Shown one piece after another: positions 1 to 6,989 of a stretch of DNA of 64,000 nt. The stretch's first letter is position 1. Every line of letters begins with the position of its first letter. The position numbers and the translations under genes were made by a program. This DNA is from Amycolatopsis sulphurea (GTDB lineage Bacteria; Actinomycetota; Actinomycetes; Mycobacteriales; Pseudonocardiaceae), in contig NZ_PDJK01000001.1 of NCBI RefSeq assembly GCF_002564045.1, forward strand, positions 930,001 through 994,000. Direction: 5' to 3'. Under the pieces are notes generated by a model. The model was not told the DNA's origin and did not search any database. It saw only the letters and a program-made list of their open reading frames with translations.

Positions 1-259
1 GATCGCGGCAGCGGAACGTGCAGTCCAGGATCGCGTCGTCGTCCGCGCGGACGACCAGCGCCGAGACGCCCTCGTCCACGGCCAGCCGCAGATCGTCGAT
101 GTCGTCGAGACCGAACTCCGTGGTAGCCGCGATACTTTCGGCCACAAGGCGGGCGAGGAACAGCAACCGGCGGTCAGCCGGCATGCGCAGCTCGATCTCA
201 GGCGGAGGCGAGGACGCCGGGCGCGCTCCGTTTGCGCTGTGGTGCACGCATTGATCCAT
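1..259 (-). CDS. RsbW-type anti-sigma factor / ATP-binding protein (partial, cut by window edge)
   Basis: Reading the minus strand from an ATG at 259 gives 86 residues that run off the left edge. After a short N-terminal extension the protein reads EIELRMPADRRLLFLARLVA and then DDIDDLRLAVDEGVSAL. This is the typical start of the GHKL/HATPase_c_2 anti-sigma regulatory kinases (RsbW/SpoIIAB-like), including the helix that carries the N-box in this family. Such proteins bind and phosphorylate an anti-sigma-factor antagonist and hold a SigB/SigF-type sigma factor inactive in the cytoplasm. The Bergerat ATP-binding residues lie mostly outside the window, so activity cannot be judged. No clear Shine-Dalgarno precedes the ATG, so the start is a best guess. 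The gene is probably unrelated to the biosynthetic genes that follow. Confidence 0.75.
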   Translation of the reverse strand, partial: MDQCVHHSANGARPASSPPPEIELRMPADRRLLFLARLVAESIAATTEFGLDDIDDLRLAVDEGVSALVVRADDDAILDCTFRCRD

Positions 260-447
260 GTACTGGGAATTACCCGGTGTGCCGGGGCGCCAATCATGGG
301 GCGCGAAGACCGGCCCACGATGGTCCCGAGCCGGCACCGGGGGAATATTTCGCCTGCCACGCGACAGCCGGGTGTTTTCCCGGCGAGCAACGGCCCGTCG
401 GAGGCCGGGGCGCTCTCCGGGTGCTCGTGATCCGGCGATCATGGTGG

Positions 448-624
448 TCAGGGCACCCGAGGGGGCATCCGGTGCCGTCGCGGATGGCAGGTAGTGCACA
501 CCATGGTGTGACTTACCGGGGTGCCGTCCTCGCGGACGAGCCGGGCGACGTGCAGGGTCGGGCGGCCGCACTGTTCGCACGGCACCGCGGTGCTGCCCGG
601 ATCGAGCTGAATGCGGGTATGCAC
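448..624 (-). CDS. small CxxC...CxxC zinc-ribbon-like protein
   Basis: A 58-residue protein starting at GTG 624, chosen because GAAGGAG lies about 7 nt upstream. A longer version from ATG 672 would overlap the P450 stop. The sequence has two cysteine pairs, CEQCG near residue 16 and CTTC near residue 43, the usual spacing of a zinc ribbon, with a basic tail (HPRRHRMPPRVP). It lies directly downstream of the P450 gene and may be the last gene of the dehydrogenase-P450 operon. No enzymatic role can be proposed; it could be a small regulator or a metal-binding accessory protein. Confidence 0.55.
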   Translation of the reverse strand: MHTRIQLDPGSTAVPCEQCGRPTLHVARLVREDGTPVSHTMVCTTCHPRRHRMPPRVP

Positions 625-668
625 GGCAGGACTCCTTCGCTGGTGGCCGTTGTCGTTGCCCCGGCCGG

Positions 669-1943
669 TCACGGTGCCGGTCTTTCCGGCTCGGACAGGC
701 GCGCGGTGAACCGCAGGTGGAACGGGTCGACGGTGGCGGGCAGCGGCCGGCCGGGGGACAGATCGGCCCCGGCGAGGTGGTGGTCGCGGTGCCGCAGCAG
801 CTCGGCGAGCAGTGTGCTCACGGTGAAGAGCACGAGATCACGCCCGGGGCAGATCGCGGGGCCCGCGGAGAACGGCACGAGCGCGGGCTGTGCGGCCGCG
901 CGCCCGTCAAGCCAGATCTCCGGGACGAAGCTGTCGGCATAGGACATCCGGCGATGATCGCGGTGGAAGAAGGGCGTGAACACGAGGATGGTGGTGCCGG
1001 CCCGTCCCCACGCGGTGGGTTCGGTGGTTTCCCGCAGCAGCATCGGTGTCGTCGGCCACAGCCGGACGGACTCGAGAGCGCACGCGCGCAGGTACGGCAG
1101 TTCCGGAGCAGGTCCGGCGTGGACGGTTCCGGGTCGGGCGGCCAGCAGCGCGAGGGTACGGAAAGCGACGATTCCCGCTGCGTCGAAGGCGAAAAGCCAG
1201 TGCGCGACCTGATCGGCGACCGGTATCGGGCTGGGTGTTTTCGCGATGTTTTCGGCGAGGCTCCCCGGCTCGGCGCGCTGGAGGTGGCCCTCCAGGCGTT
1301 GCAGGAACTGCCGGCGCACCTCGGTGCGGCGCGGGTGCAGGTATGCCCAGTTCGCGTCCAGCCGCAGCCGGGCGAGCAGGTCGGTGACGGTGTCGTCGTC
1401 TCGCGCGCCGGCACCCAGCACTATCCTCCGCACGATACGCCACCAGCTGGTGGCGAACCGGTCCCAATCGAGGCTCAGCGCCTTTCGCAGGTCCGCGGCT
1501 TCCTCGGCGATCGCCTTGTCGAACGGTCCGGCCAGCTCGTGCAGGGCGTGCCCCGGGTCGAGTACTTCCTCGTTGAACCGCCGTCGTTCGTCTCGTTGCG
1601 CGAGTGGGCTGATGAGTGCCCCGTGCGGCTGGAAATGCCCGAGCGCGGCGCGTTTCTCCACAGTGGACGGACTGAACGGTACGGGCGTCTCGGCCAGCAC
1701 CGCGCCCACATCCTCGGCGGACAACGGCAGCACGATAGAACGTCCGGGCACGCGCAACCGCAGCGGGCGGCCTCCGTACTTGTCCTGCAATCCGGTCAGC
1801 AGCCGCACCGATCGGCGGTCCCATTGCATCCGCTGGGCGATCTGCTGCACTCCGGGGCGGCGTTTGAGCACTCCACCGGCCACCGTGGGCAGCAGGACTT
1901 CCCCGGTGATCCGGGCGGTTTCGGTGATCGTCGCGGTGTTCAT
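669..1943 (-). CDS. cytochrome P450
   Basis: A 424-residue soluble P450 with no N-terminal anchor, as usual for actinobacterial class I enzymes that take electrons from a ferredoxin. Diagnostic motifs are the ExxR of helix K (ESVRLWP) and the heme-binding loop PFSAGPAICPGRDL, in which Cys365 ligates the iron. The N-terminus contains a proline-rich RLRVPGRS segment like those of fatty-acid or polyene-hydroxylating families. The start ATG overlaps the stop of the upstream dehydrogenase gene (ATGA, 1940-1943), so the two are translationally coupled, which suggests sequential oxidation of one substrate. The substrate is unknown. It could be a tailoring enzyme of the NRPS locus, but a gap of about 690 bp separates that locus from the dehydrogenase start. 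Confidence 0.85.
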   Translation of the reverse strand: MNTATITETARITGEVLLPTVAGGVLKRRPGVQQIAQRMQWDRRSVRLLTGLQDKYGGRPLRLRVPGRSIVLPLSAEDVGAVLAETPVPFSPSTVEKRAALGHFQPHGALISPLAQRDERRRFNEEVLDPGHALHELAGPFDKAIAEEAADLRKALSLDWDRFATSWWRIVRRIVLGAGARDDDTVTDLLARLRLDANWAYLHPRRTEVRRQFLQRLEGHLQRAEPGSLAENIAKTPSPIPVADQVAHWLFAFDAAGIVAFRTLALLAARPGTVHAGPAPELPYLRACALESVRLWPTTPMLLRETTEPTAWGRAGTTILVFTPFFHRDHRRMSYADSFVPEIWLDGRAAAQPALVPFSAGPAICPGRDLVLFTVSTLLAELLRHRDHHLAGADLSPGRPLPATVDPFHLRFTARLSEPERPAP

Positions 1944-3130
1944 GACGTGGGCTCCAGGAGGATCTTCTGGGCGCCTTCGAGCTTCTTCTGGAAGATCTCG
2001 TAAGCACGTGGCGCGTCCGCCAGGGGCAGCTTGTGCGTGGCGAAGCCTTCGACCCCGAGCGGGTCTCCGTCGGCGGTGAGCACCGGGAGGATGTCGTCGA
2101 TCCAGCGGCGCACGTTCGCCTGGCCGGTGTGCAGCCGGATCTGCTTGTCGAACAGGTCCATCATCGGGATCGGGTCGACCATTCCGCCGTACACTCCGGA
2201 CAACGAGATGGTGCCGCCGCGGCGGACGCTGTCGATCGCGGCATAGAGCACGCTCATCCGGTCGACCCCGGCGGTCTCCGTCAATTTCCGGGCCAGCTGC
2301 CGTGGTAGCAGGCCGGTGAGGGTTTGCGCGAGTTTGCCGGCCGGGGCGCCGTGCGCCTCCATGCCGACGGCGTCGATCACCGAGTCGGCCCCGCGGCCGC
2401 CGGTGAGGTCGCGGATGGCGTCCCCGATCCGCCGGTGGTCACGCAGGTCCAGGGTGGTCGCCCCGTGGGCGCGGGCCCGGGCCAGGCGTTCGGGCACCAG
2501 ATCCACGCCGATCACCGTGCCCGCGCCCTGGTGCTGGGCCACCCGGGCGCACATCTGGCCGATCGGGCCGAGACCGAACACCACGACCGCGCCCCCGTCG
2601 GGGATGTCCGCGTACGCGACCGCTTGCCACGCGGTTGGTACGACGTCGGAGAGATAGACGAACCGCTCGTCCGGGGGACCGTCGGGCACCTTGATCGGCC
2701 CGTATTGGGCTTGGGGCACGCGGAGATAGTCAGCTTGCCCGCCGGGCACCTGGCCGTACAGGCTGGTGTAGCCGAACAACGATGCGCCCTTGCCCTGGCC
2801 GGTGACCTGGGTGGTTTCGCACTGGGACTGGAGTCCGCGTGCGCACATCCAGCAATGGCCGCAGGAGATGGTGAAGGGCACTACCACCCGGTCTCCGGGT
2901 GCGAGTGGGCCTGCCGCACTGCCGACCTCTTCGACGATGCCCATGGGCTCGTGGCCGAGAATGTCGCCTTCGCTGAGGAACGGTCCGAGGATTTCATACA
3001 GATGCAAATCCGAACCGCAGATACCGGTCGAGGTGATCCGCACGATCGCGTCGGTCGGTTCCTCGATCACCGGATCCGCGACGGTGTCCACCCGTACGTC
3101 CCGTTTGCCATGCCATGTCACTGCCTTCAT
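1940..3130 (-). CDS. zinc-dependent alcohol dehydrogenase (MDR superfamily)
   Basis: A 396-residue medium-chain dehydrogenase. The start MKAVTWHG at 3130 matches where family members begin; the open frame continues 59 residues upstream as arginine/proline-rich, unlikely coding. Catalytic zinc ligands lie in GICGSDLH and GHEPMG. The structural zinc site is the four-cysteine loop CGHCWMCARGLQSQC, and the Rossmann motif is VFGLGPIGQM. The sequence resembles the glutathione-independent formaldehyde dehydrogenase / threonine-dehydrogenase branch. It would oxidise an alcohol (or reduce an aldehyde) with NAD(P) in the cytoplasm. Its stop overlaps the P450 start, so the pair is an operon. The physiological substrate cannot be read from sequence. 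Confidence 0.85.
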   Translation of the reverse strand: MKAVTWHGKRDVRVDTVADPVIEEPTDAIVRITSTGICGSDLHLYEILGPFLSEGDILGHEPMGIVEEVGSAAGPLAPGDRVVVPFTISCGHCWMCARGLQSQCETTQVTGQGKGASLFGYTSLYGQVPGGQADYLRVPQAQYGPIKVPDGPPDERFVYLSDVVPTAWQAVAYADIPDGGAVVVFGLGPIGQMCARVAQHQGAGTVIGVDLVPERLARARAHGATTLDLRDHRRIGDAIRDLTGGRGADSVIDAVGMEAHGAPAGKLAQTLTGLLPRQLARKLTETAGVDRMSVLYAAIDSVRRGGTISLSGVYGGMVDPIPMMDLFDKQIRLHTGQANVRRWIDDILPVLTADGDPLGVEGFATHKLPLADAPRAYEIFQKKLEGAQKILLEPTS

Positions 3131-3443
3131 ACCCGGCCGGGTTCCCGGCAGGCCGCCGGGCAAACCCGCCCGCGGCCGCCGTCCCGTACATCGCGGTACC
3201 GGCGCGCGGAGTGGGAACCGCGGGCAACGGCATCGGCCGGTTCGACGCGGTCCTCGGGAAACGCCCGCCCTGCCTCGCCGGGTCATGCCCACCACCACCG
3301 AAGGCATCGCGTGGCCCGGCAGAACGCCGGTTCAGGGTGTTGGAGTGCGTTGAAGCACCGTAGCAGTGATGCCACGAAAGAGTGTCCGAGGGGCGGGTTG
3401 CCCACTATCCACACGGTTGCAGCTGAGAGGACGACCGTCCTGC
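3131..3443. other. intergenic, no gene seen
   Basis: This 313-bp stretch upstream of the dehydrogenase start holds only arginine/proline-rich open frames typical of GC-rich non-coding DNA. It should contain the leftward promoter of the dehydrogenase-P450 operon, but I cannot identify convincing -35/-10 boxes. Confidence 0.4.
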
Positions 3444-3545
3444 GTGGATTTTGAAGACTCACGGCCGGAAGTGCTGGATGAGCCAGTCGAGCTGGTGCAG
3501 CTGATCGACAAGCTCACCAGTGGGGGTCCGTGCCCCGGGTCGTAA
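3444..3545 (+). CDS. possible 33-residue acidic peptide
   Basis: A GTG-started small frame encoding an acidic N-terminal part (VDFEDSRPEVLDEPVELV), a short helix-like segment (QLIDKLT) and a Gly/Pro/Cys tail (SGGPCPGS). The only upstream ribosome-site candidate, GAGAGG, is about 13 nt from the GTG, which is too far for confidence. The shape (acidic leader, hydrophobic helix, small Gly/Cys tail) is loosely like a RiPP precursor, but no RiPP maturase is present in the window. It may simply be chance coding. Confidence 0.25.
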   Translation: MDFEDSRPEVLDEPVELVQLIDKLTSGGPCPGS

Positions 3546-3559
3546 CCTTGGTGTGCGTC

Positions 3560-3715
3560 ATGAAAGCACTCCTGGAACTGGAAGACGACGATGTGCTCGC
3601 CTTGCTCGAAAACGACGCGCGCCTCGCACGGAAGGTTGAGGACGTGACCGAAGACCTTGGTCGGCAGGACGAAACGAAGCGGCGAACCGAGCTTCGTCGG
3701 AGTACGGATGGCTGA
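3560..3715 (+). CDS. small acidic hypothetical protein
   Basis: 51 residues beginning MKALLELEDDDVLALLEND, then a charged, probably helical part rich in Glu/Asp/Arg. Codon third positions are moderately GC-rich, better than in the overlapping minus-strand frame, which is a run of Ser/Arg and clearly a shadow. No good Shine-Dalgarno is seen before the ATG. It follows the 33-residue frame by 14 nt in the same direction, so the two could form a mini-operon. No family recognised. Confidence 0.3.
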   Translation: MKALLELEDDDVLALLENDARLARKVEDVTEDLGRQDETKRRTELRRSTDG

Positions 3716-3820
3716 ACCGGCGCCGGTACGGTCACCGAGCCTCGGATACTTGCGTGCTCGTGCCTGCGTGAGGAGGCGAACGCGTTCTGGTCCTGTGTTC
3801 GCCCGTCGCGGATGCCGCCG

Positions 3821-4552
3821 CTAGCCGGAAGACTTCAGGCAGGTGGAGGCTGGACTCTTGGTTTCGGCGAGGAAGATGGTCTGGGCCATCATGCGGTAGC
3901 CCGACATGCCCTCGCGCAGGGTCTCGATCGACTCTTCGGGGTGCACGGAGTCGATGACCGCGTTCGGGCCGACCGCGTTGAACTGATGCGACACGCCTCG
4001 CGGGATTTGCATGTCCGCCCAGGCGTTCGGCGGGACGACGACGTTGTACCGCGTCCGGATCACCGACGGCGGGGTGTCCGGGAGGAGGTCGGTGAAGGCC
4101 TGCGGTGGCTCGTCCGGCCAGGCCGGGCTGGGGGTGACCACGAGCGGCGAGAGGCTCGACACCCGGATCGTGGTGCCGGGACCGGTCATCATCCGGACGA
4201 ACCGCAGCCCGGTGTGCAGATGCATGCGGGAACAGATATCGCGGGCCCGCACGTCGTAGAAGTCCATCAGATAGCGGTCCGCGAAGAAGCCTTCGAACGG
4301 AGGCTCGGCCATATACACGTCGCCTTCCTCGAAGACCTGAGCTCGTTTCAGCTCGCCGGGTGGCGTGGGGTTCGCGGCTTCCTGGTCGTGCGCGGTGCGG
4401 ACGACGCCGGCGAGGGCGTCCACGATCCGCAGTGCCACGTCTTCGGGGAAGCGCAGCAAGGGGGTGATCCGGTTCTGGCCATCGTCCTCGTGCGAGCGCA
4501 CGTCGAGGGCCTCGTCTTCGTGGTCGGGGTTCTGCTTCATCCGGTCTGTCAC
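3821..4552 (-). CDS. RmlC-like cupin protein, last gene of the NRPS operon
   Basis: A 243-residue protein. The GTG at 4552 is preferred because GAGGAG sits 5 nt upstream; it lies 19 nt after the acyl-ligase stop, so the genes are co-transcribed. The middle (MHLHTGLRFVRMMTGPGT, then SSLSPLVV) and the C-terminal part (VVPPNAWADMQIPRGVSHQF) look like the two conserved strands of a double-stranded beta-helix cupin, with His residues that could bind a metal. The exact reaction is unknown. Cupins in NRPS loci include hydroxylases, epimerases and small-molecule binders. No relatives with a known function are recognised, so this is a structural call only. Confidence 0.6.
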   Translation of the reverse strand: MTDRMKQNPDHEDEALDVRSHEDDGQNRITPLLRFPEDVALRIVDALAGVVRTAHDQEAANPTPPGELKRAQVFEEGDVYMAEPPFEGFFADRYLMDFYDVRARDICSRMHLHTGLRFVRMMTGPGTTIRVSSLSPLVVTPSPAWPDEPPQAFTDLLPDTPPSVIRTRYNVVVPPNAWADMQIPRGVSHQFNAVGPNAVIDSVHPEESIETLREGMSGYRMMAQTIFLAETKSPASTCLKSSG

Positions 4553-4571
4553 GGGTGCTCCTCGAGTGCTT

Positions 4572-6392
4572 TCAGCTGTCGGTCTTGGTCCACAGGACGC
4601 CGCCCAGGTCATGCCTTCCCGCGCGGATGAGAGAAAAGCCCACGGTGGTCGCGGGATCGGCGGGCTGGTTCGCCAGATGCTCCCAGCGGTCTGGCTGGGG
4701 CCGGCCGTCGGCGCCGTCCAGCAGCGTCCCGAGCAGGGACAGTGCCCACGGCGTGCCCTGCCCGGTCGTCACGTCGGGCCGGTGGGGGACGACGGTCAGG
4801 AGGCCGCCGTCGAACACGGCCGGGCTGCCGAAGGCGAGCGGGACATCCCGGCCTCCGGCGATCTCGGCCGCGAGAGCGGTGTACTCGGTCAGCGGCCAGC
4901 AACCGAGGATCCGTGTCCGCCACTGGGCGAGCACCGAATCGGGCAAGGCCCGGAGTGCTGTCCCCTGGGTACGGACGAACTCGAAAGCGTCCGCGATCTC
5001 CTCGGTGCCGCCCGGCGGTTCGGTGGTGCAGGCCGCGAGATCCTTCAGGAAAGCGGGGCCGGAGCCGCCCTCGTCGAGGAGCGCGCGGGCGGTGCGGGCG
5101 GCGTGGCGGAGAAGGTTTTCGTAGCGCGCCGGGGACAGACGGCGGGCAGCGAGTCCTTCGCCCATCGCCCGGCGTTGCGGCTTCCCGGTCGCGGTGGCGC
5201 GGAAGCCACCGAACTGCACCACGGCCGGCCGGACTTCCGCCTCTGCGAAGAGCGAGCGCACCTGCGTGACCGGGCCTCCGGACGTGATCAGCGCGATCTC
5301 CTGACCGAGGGTCGGTTCACGCACCCCGACGGCGGCGAACCGGCCGGTGAGTCCCGCCTCCCGCCAACGCCGTTCGACGTCGAGCGGATAGTACTTCTCG
5401 CCGCCGCGGTCGATGCGTTCCTTCGAGCGGCCGTTGAGCACCAGCAGCCCGTCCCGCAGTTCACCGAGGTCGCCGGTGCGCAGCCAGCCGTCCGGCGTCA
5501 GGGTCGCGGCCGTGGTCGCCGGGTCGTCCCAGTAGCCGTCCATGAGGTCGGGGGTACGAAGCTGTACTTCGCCTCGTTCGAGCCGGAATTCCGTTTCAGG
5601 CAAGGGCAAGCCGACCGGCGCGAACCGGTCCACGTACTGCTCCCGGTAGGCCGCCCCATCCAGGTGCGGCATCGTGAAGCTGAAGTTCACCGCCTCGGTC
5701 AGCCCGTAGCCTTGCCGCAGGCGCGGGCCGTAGAGCCGGTGGAACCGCCGCGCCAGGTCGGGCGTCAGCGGGGCCGCTGCGGTGATCAGGTAGTCGAGCG
5801 CGTCCGGCCAGGGCGGTGCCGCGTCGAGCAGGTCTCCCAGCAAGGCCGGCACGATCGACGCGGTCCGGGCGTTCGCGGCACCCAGCTCGGTGAAATAGCG
5901 GACGGGATCGAAGCGATCGGCGAGCACCAGCGGGCTGCCGGTGAGGTGGGTGCCGATGAGCGACATGACCAGCGCGTTGCAATGGTAGAGGGGCAGGCAG
6001 GTCCCGTGCGGCCGGTCCGGGCGGATCCCGTGCAGCGCCGCGGTTTTGGCGGCGTTGCCCAGGACCGCGGCCGGGGAGAGCATCACACCTTTCTGCGGCC
6101 CGGTGGAGCCGGACGTGAACATGATGAACGCGAGGTTCGTCGGATCGTCTTCGCGGGGAGTGTGGACGGTCCTGCGGAACTCGGCGTCCCGCCCGTCCAC
6201 GATGGCCGAAGCGCGGACGCGTTCGGCCAGGCCGGCGAGTTCTCGGTCACCGGTCTTCGGGCCGAGCGGCACCGCGGTCACCCCGGCGTCGAAGCAGGCG
6301 CGCAGCACACTCGCGAGCGCGCCGCCATGCGGCATCCTGATCATGATCCGCGCACCGCGGTCCAGTGTGGACAGTTCCTCGGGTACGGGCAT
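4572..6392 (-). CDS. acyl-AMP ligase (ANL family) with extra C-terminal domain
   Basis: A 606-residue adenylating enzyme. Core motifs are present: A3 [17 protein letters not shown]5 YGLTEAVNF, A7 WLRTGDLGE, A8 GRSKERIDRGGEKYYPLDVE and an A10-like TGKPQR with the catalytic lysine. The N-terminus is about 50 residues shorter than usual, starting just before the A1/A2 strands. After the A10 lysine there are roughly 180 further residues with no carrier-protein motif (no LGxDS) and no fold that I recognise. It probably activates the carboxylic acid that caps the NRPS product, since the NRPS starts with a C domain. It has no CoA-ligase or T-domain partner nearby. Its stop lies 19 nt before the cupin start, and it begins 13 nt after the SnoaL gene. 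Confidence 0.8.
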   Translation of the reverse strand: MPVPEELSTLDRGARIMIRMPHGGALASVLRACFDAGVTAVPLGPKTGDRELAGLAERVRASAIVDGRDAEFRRTVHTPREDDPTNLAFIMFTSGSTGPQKGVMLSPAAVLGNAAKTAALHGIRPDRPHGTCLPLYHCNALVMSLIGTHLTGSPLVLADRFDPVRYFTELGAANARTASIVPALLGDLLDAAPPWPDALDYLITAAAPLTPDLARRFHRLYGPRLRQGYGLTEAVNFSFTMPHLDGAAYREQYVDRFAPVGLPLPETEFRLERGEVQLRTPDLMDGYWDDPATTAATLTPDGWLRTGDLGELRDGLLVLNGRSKERIDRGGEKYYPLDVERRWREAGLTGRFAAVGVREPTLGQEIALITSGGPVTQVRSLFAEAEVRPAVVQFGGFRATATGKPQRRAMGEGLAARRLSPARYENLLRHAARTARALLDEGGSGPAFLKDLAACTTEPPGGTEEIADAFEFVRTQGTALRALPDSVLAQWRTRILGCWPLTEYTALAAEIAGGRDVPLAFGSPAVFDGGLLTVVPHRPDVTTGQGTPWALSLLGTLLDGADGRPQPDRWEHLANQPADPATTVGFSLIRAGRHDLGGVLWTKTDS

Positions 6393-6405
6393 CGGCGGCC
6401 TCCCT

Positions 6406-6771
6406 TCAGATCGAGGGCTGGAAGAAGTACGTTTCGCGTTCGAGGAACCGGTGCCGCTCGGAGAGCAGGAAGAAGTCCGCGAAGCGCACCGAACAGTGAC
6501 CGCCGTCCTTGAGCACGCCGCGGAAGCTGCCCCGGACCGCGGCGGTGCGGTCGTGCACCAGGACCTGTACGACGGTGTGCCGTCCTTCGGCGATTACCCG
6601 TCGCGAGCGGTAGAACGCCCGCAGGGCCTCGTGTCCGTTCAACGGTGGATAGCCCGGTCGCCGGTAGACGGCCTGTTCGTCGAACAGCGCGACCAGCCCG
6701 TCGATGTCGCCGGCGTCGACGAGGCCGTAGTACCGGCGGACGGCGTTCTCGGCGCAAGCGGCGTCGGTCAT
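6406..6771 (-). CDS. SnoaL/NTF2-like small protein
   Basis: 121 residues with the NTF2-like signature: an N-terminal helix ([20 protein letters not shown]), then [10 protein letters not shown] and a curved beta-sheet ending in a hydrophobic strand. Members act as cyclases, isomerases, hydratases or non-catalytic binding folds. The start overlaps the MbtH stop by 4 nt, so it belongs to the NRPS operon. It may modify the acyl starter or the peptide, but no catalytic triad can be assigned by eye. The family call is fairly safe and the role is unknown. Confidence 0.75.
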   Translation of the reverse strand: MTDAACAENAVRRYYGLVDAGDIDGLVALFDEQAVYRRPGYPPLNGHEALRAFYRSRRVIAEGRHTVVQVLVHDRTAAVRGSFRGVLKDGGHCSVRFADFFLLSERHRFLERETYFFQPSI

Positions 6772-6989
6772 GTCCGGATCCGGCTCTCGGTCTGGCGAAG
6801 AGTCGCCGGGCGCAGGTCCGTCCAGTTCTCCTCGATGTACTGGAGCGCTTCCGCGCGGCTCGTCGCGTCGCGCGCCACGAGCCAGCCGTCCGGGACGGCG
6901 GCGAATGCGGGCCAGAGGCTGTGCTGGTCCTCGTCGTTGCGCAGCACCAGGAACGTGCCGTTTTCGTCGTCGAACGGGTTGGTGGTCAT
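6768..6989 (-). CDS. MbtH-like NRPS adenylation chaperone
   Basis: 73 residues with the full MbtH signature: [20 protein letters not shown], then [13 protein letters not shown] and the C-terminal [11 protein letters not shown]. MbtH proteins bind adenylation domains and are needed for their solubility or activity. The start ATG overlaps the NRPS stop (ATGA, 6986-6989), so translation is coupled to the NRPS it serves. It is the only MbtH gene in the window and could in principle also serve the A domain of the diaminopropionate operon. Confidence 0.95.
   Translation of the reverse strand: MTTNPFDDENGTFLVLRNDEDQHSLWPAFAAVPDGWLVARDATSRAEALQYIEENWTDLRPATLRQTESRIRT

Noticed and set aside
4365-6512. 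A 715-codon plus-strand frame
   Set aside because: Antisense to the acyl ligase; the opposite frame carries all ANL motifs.
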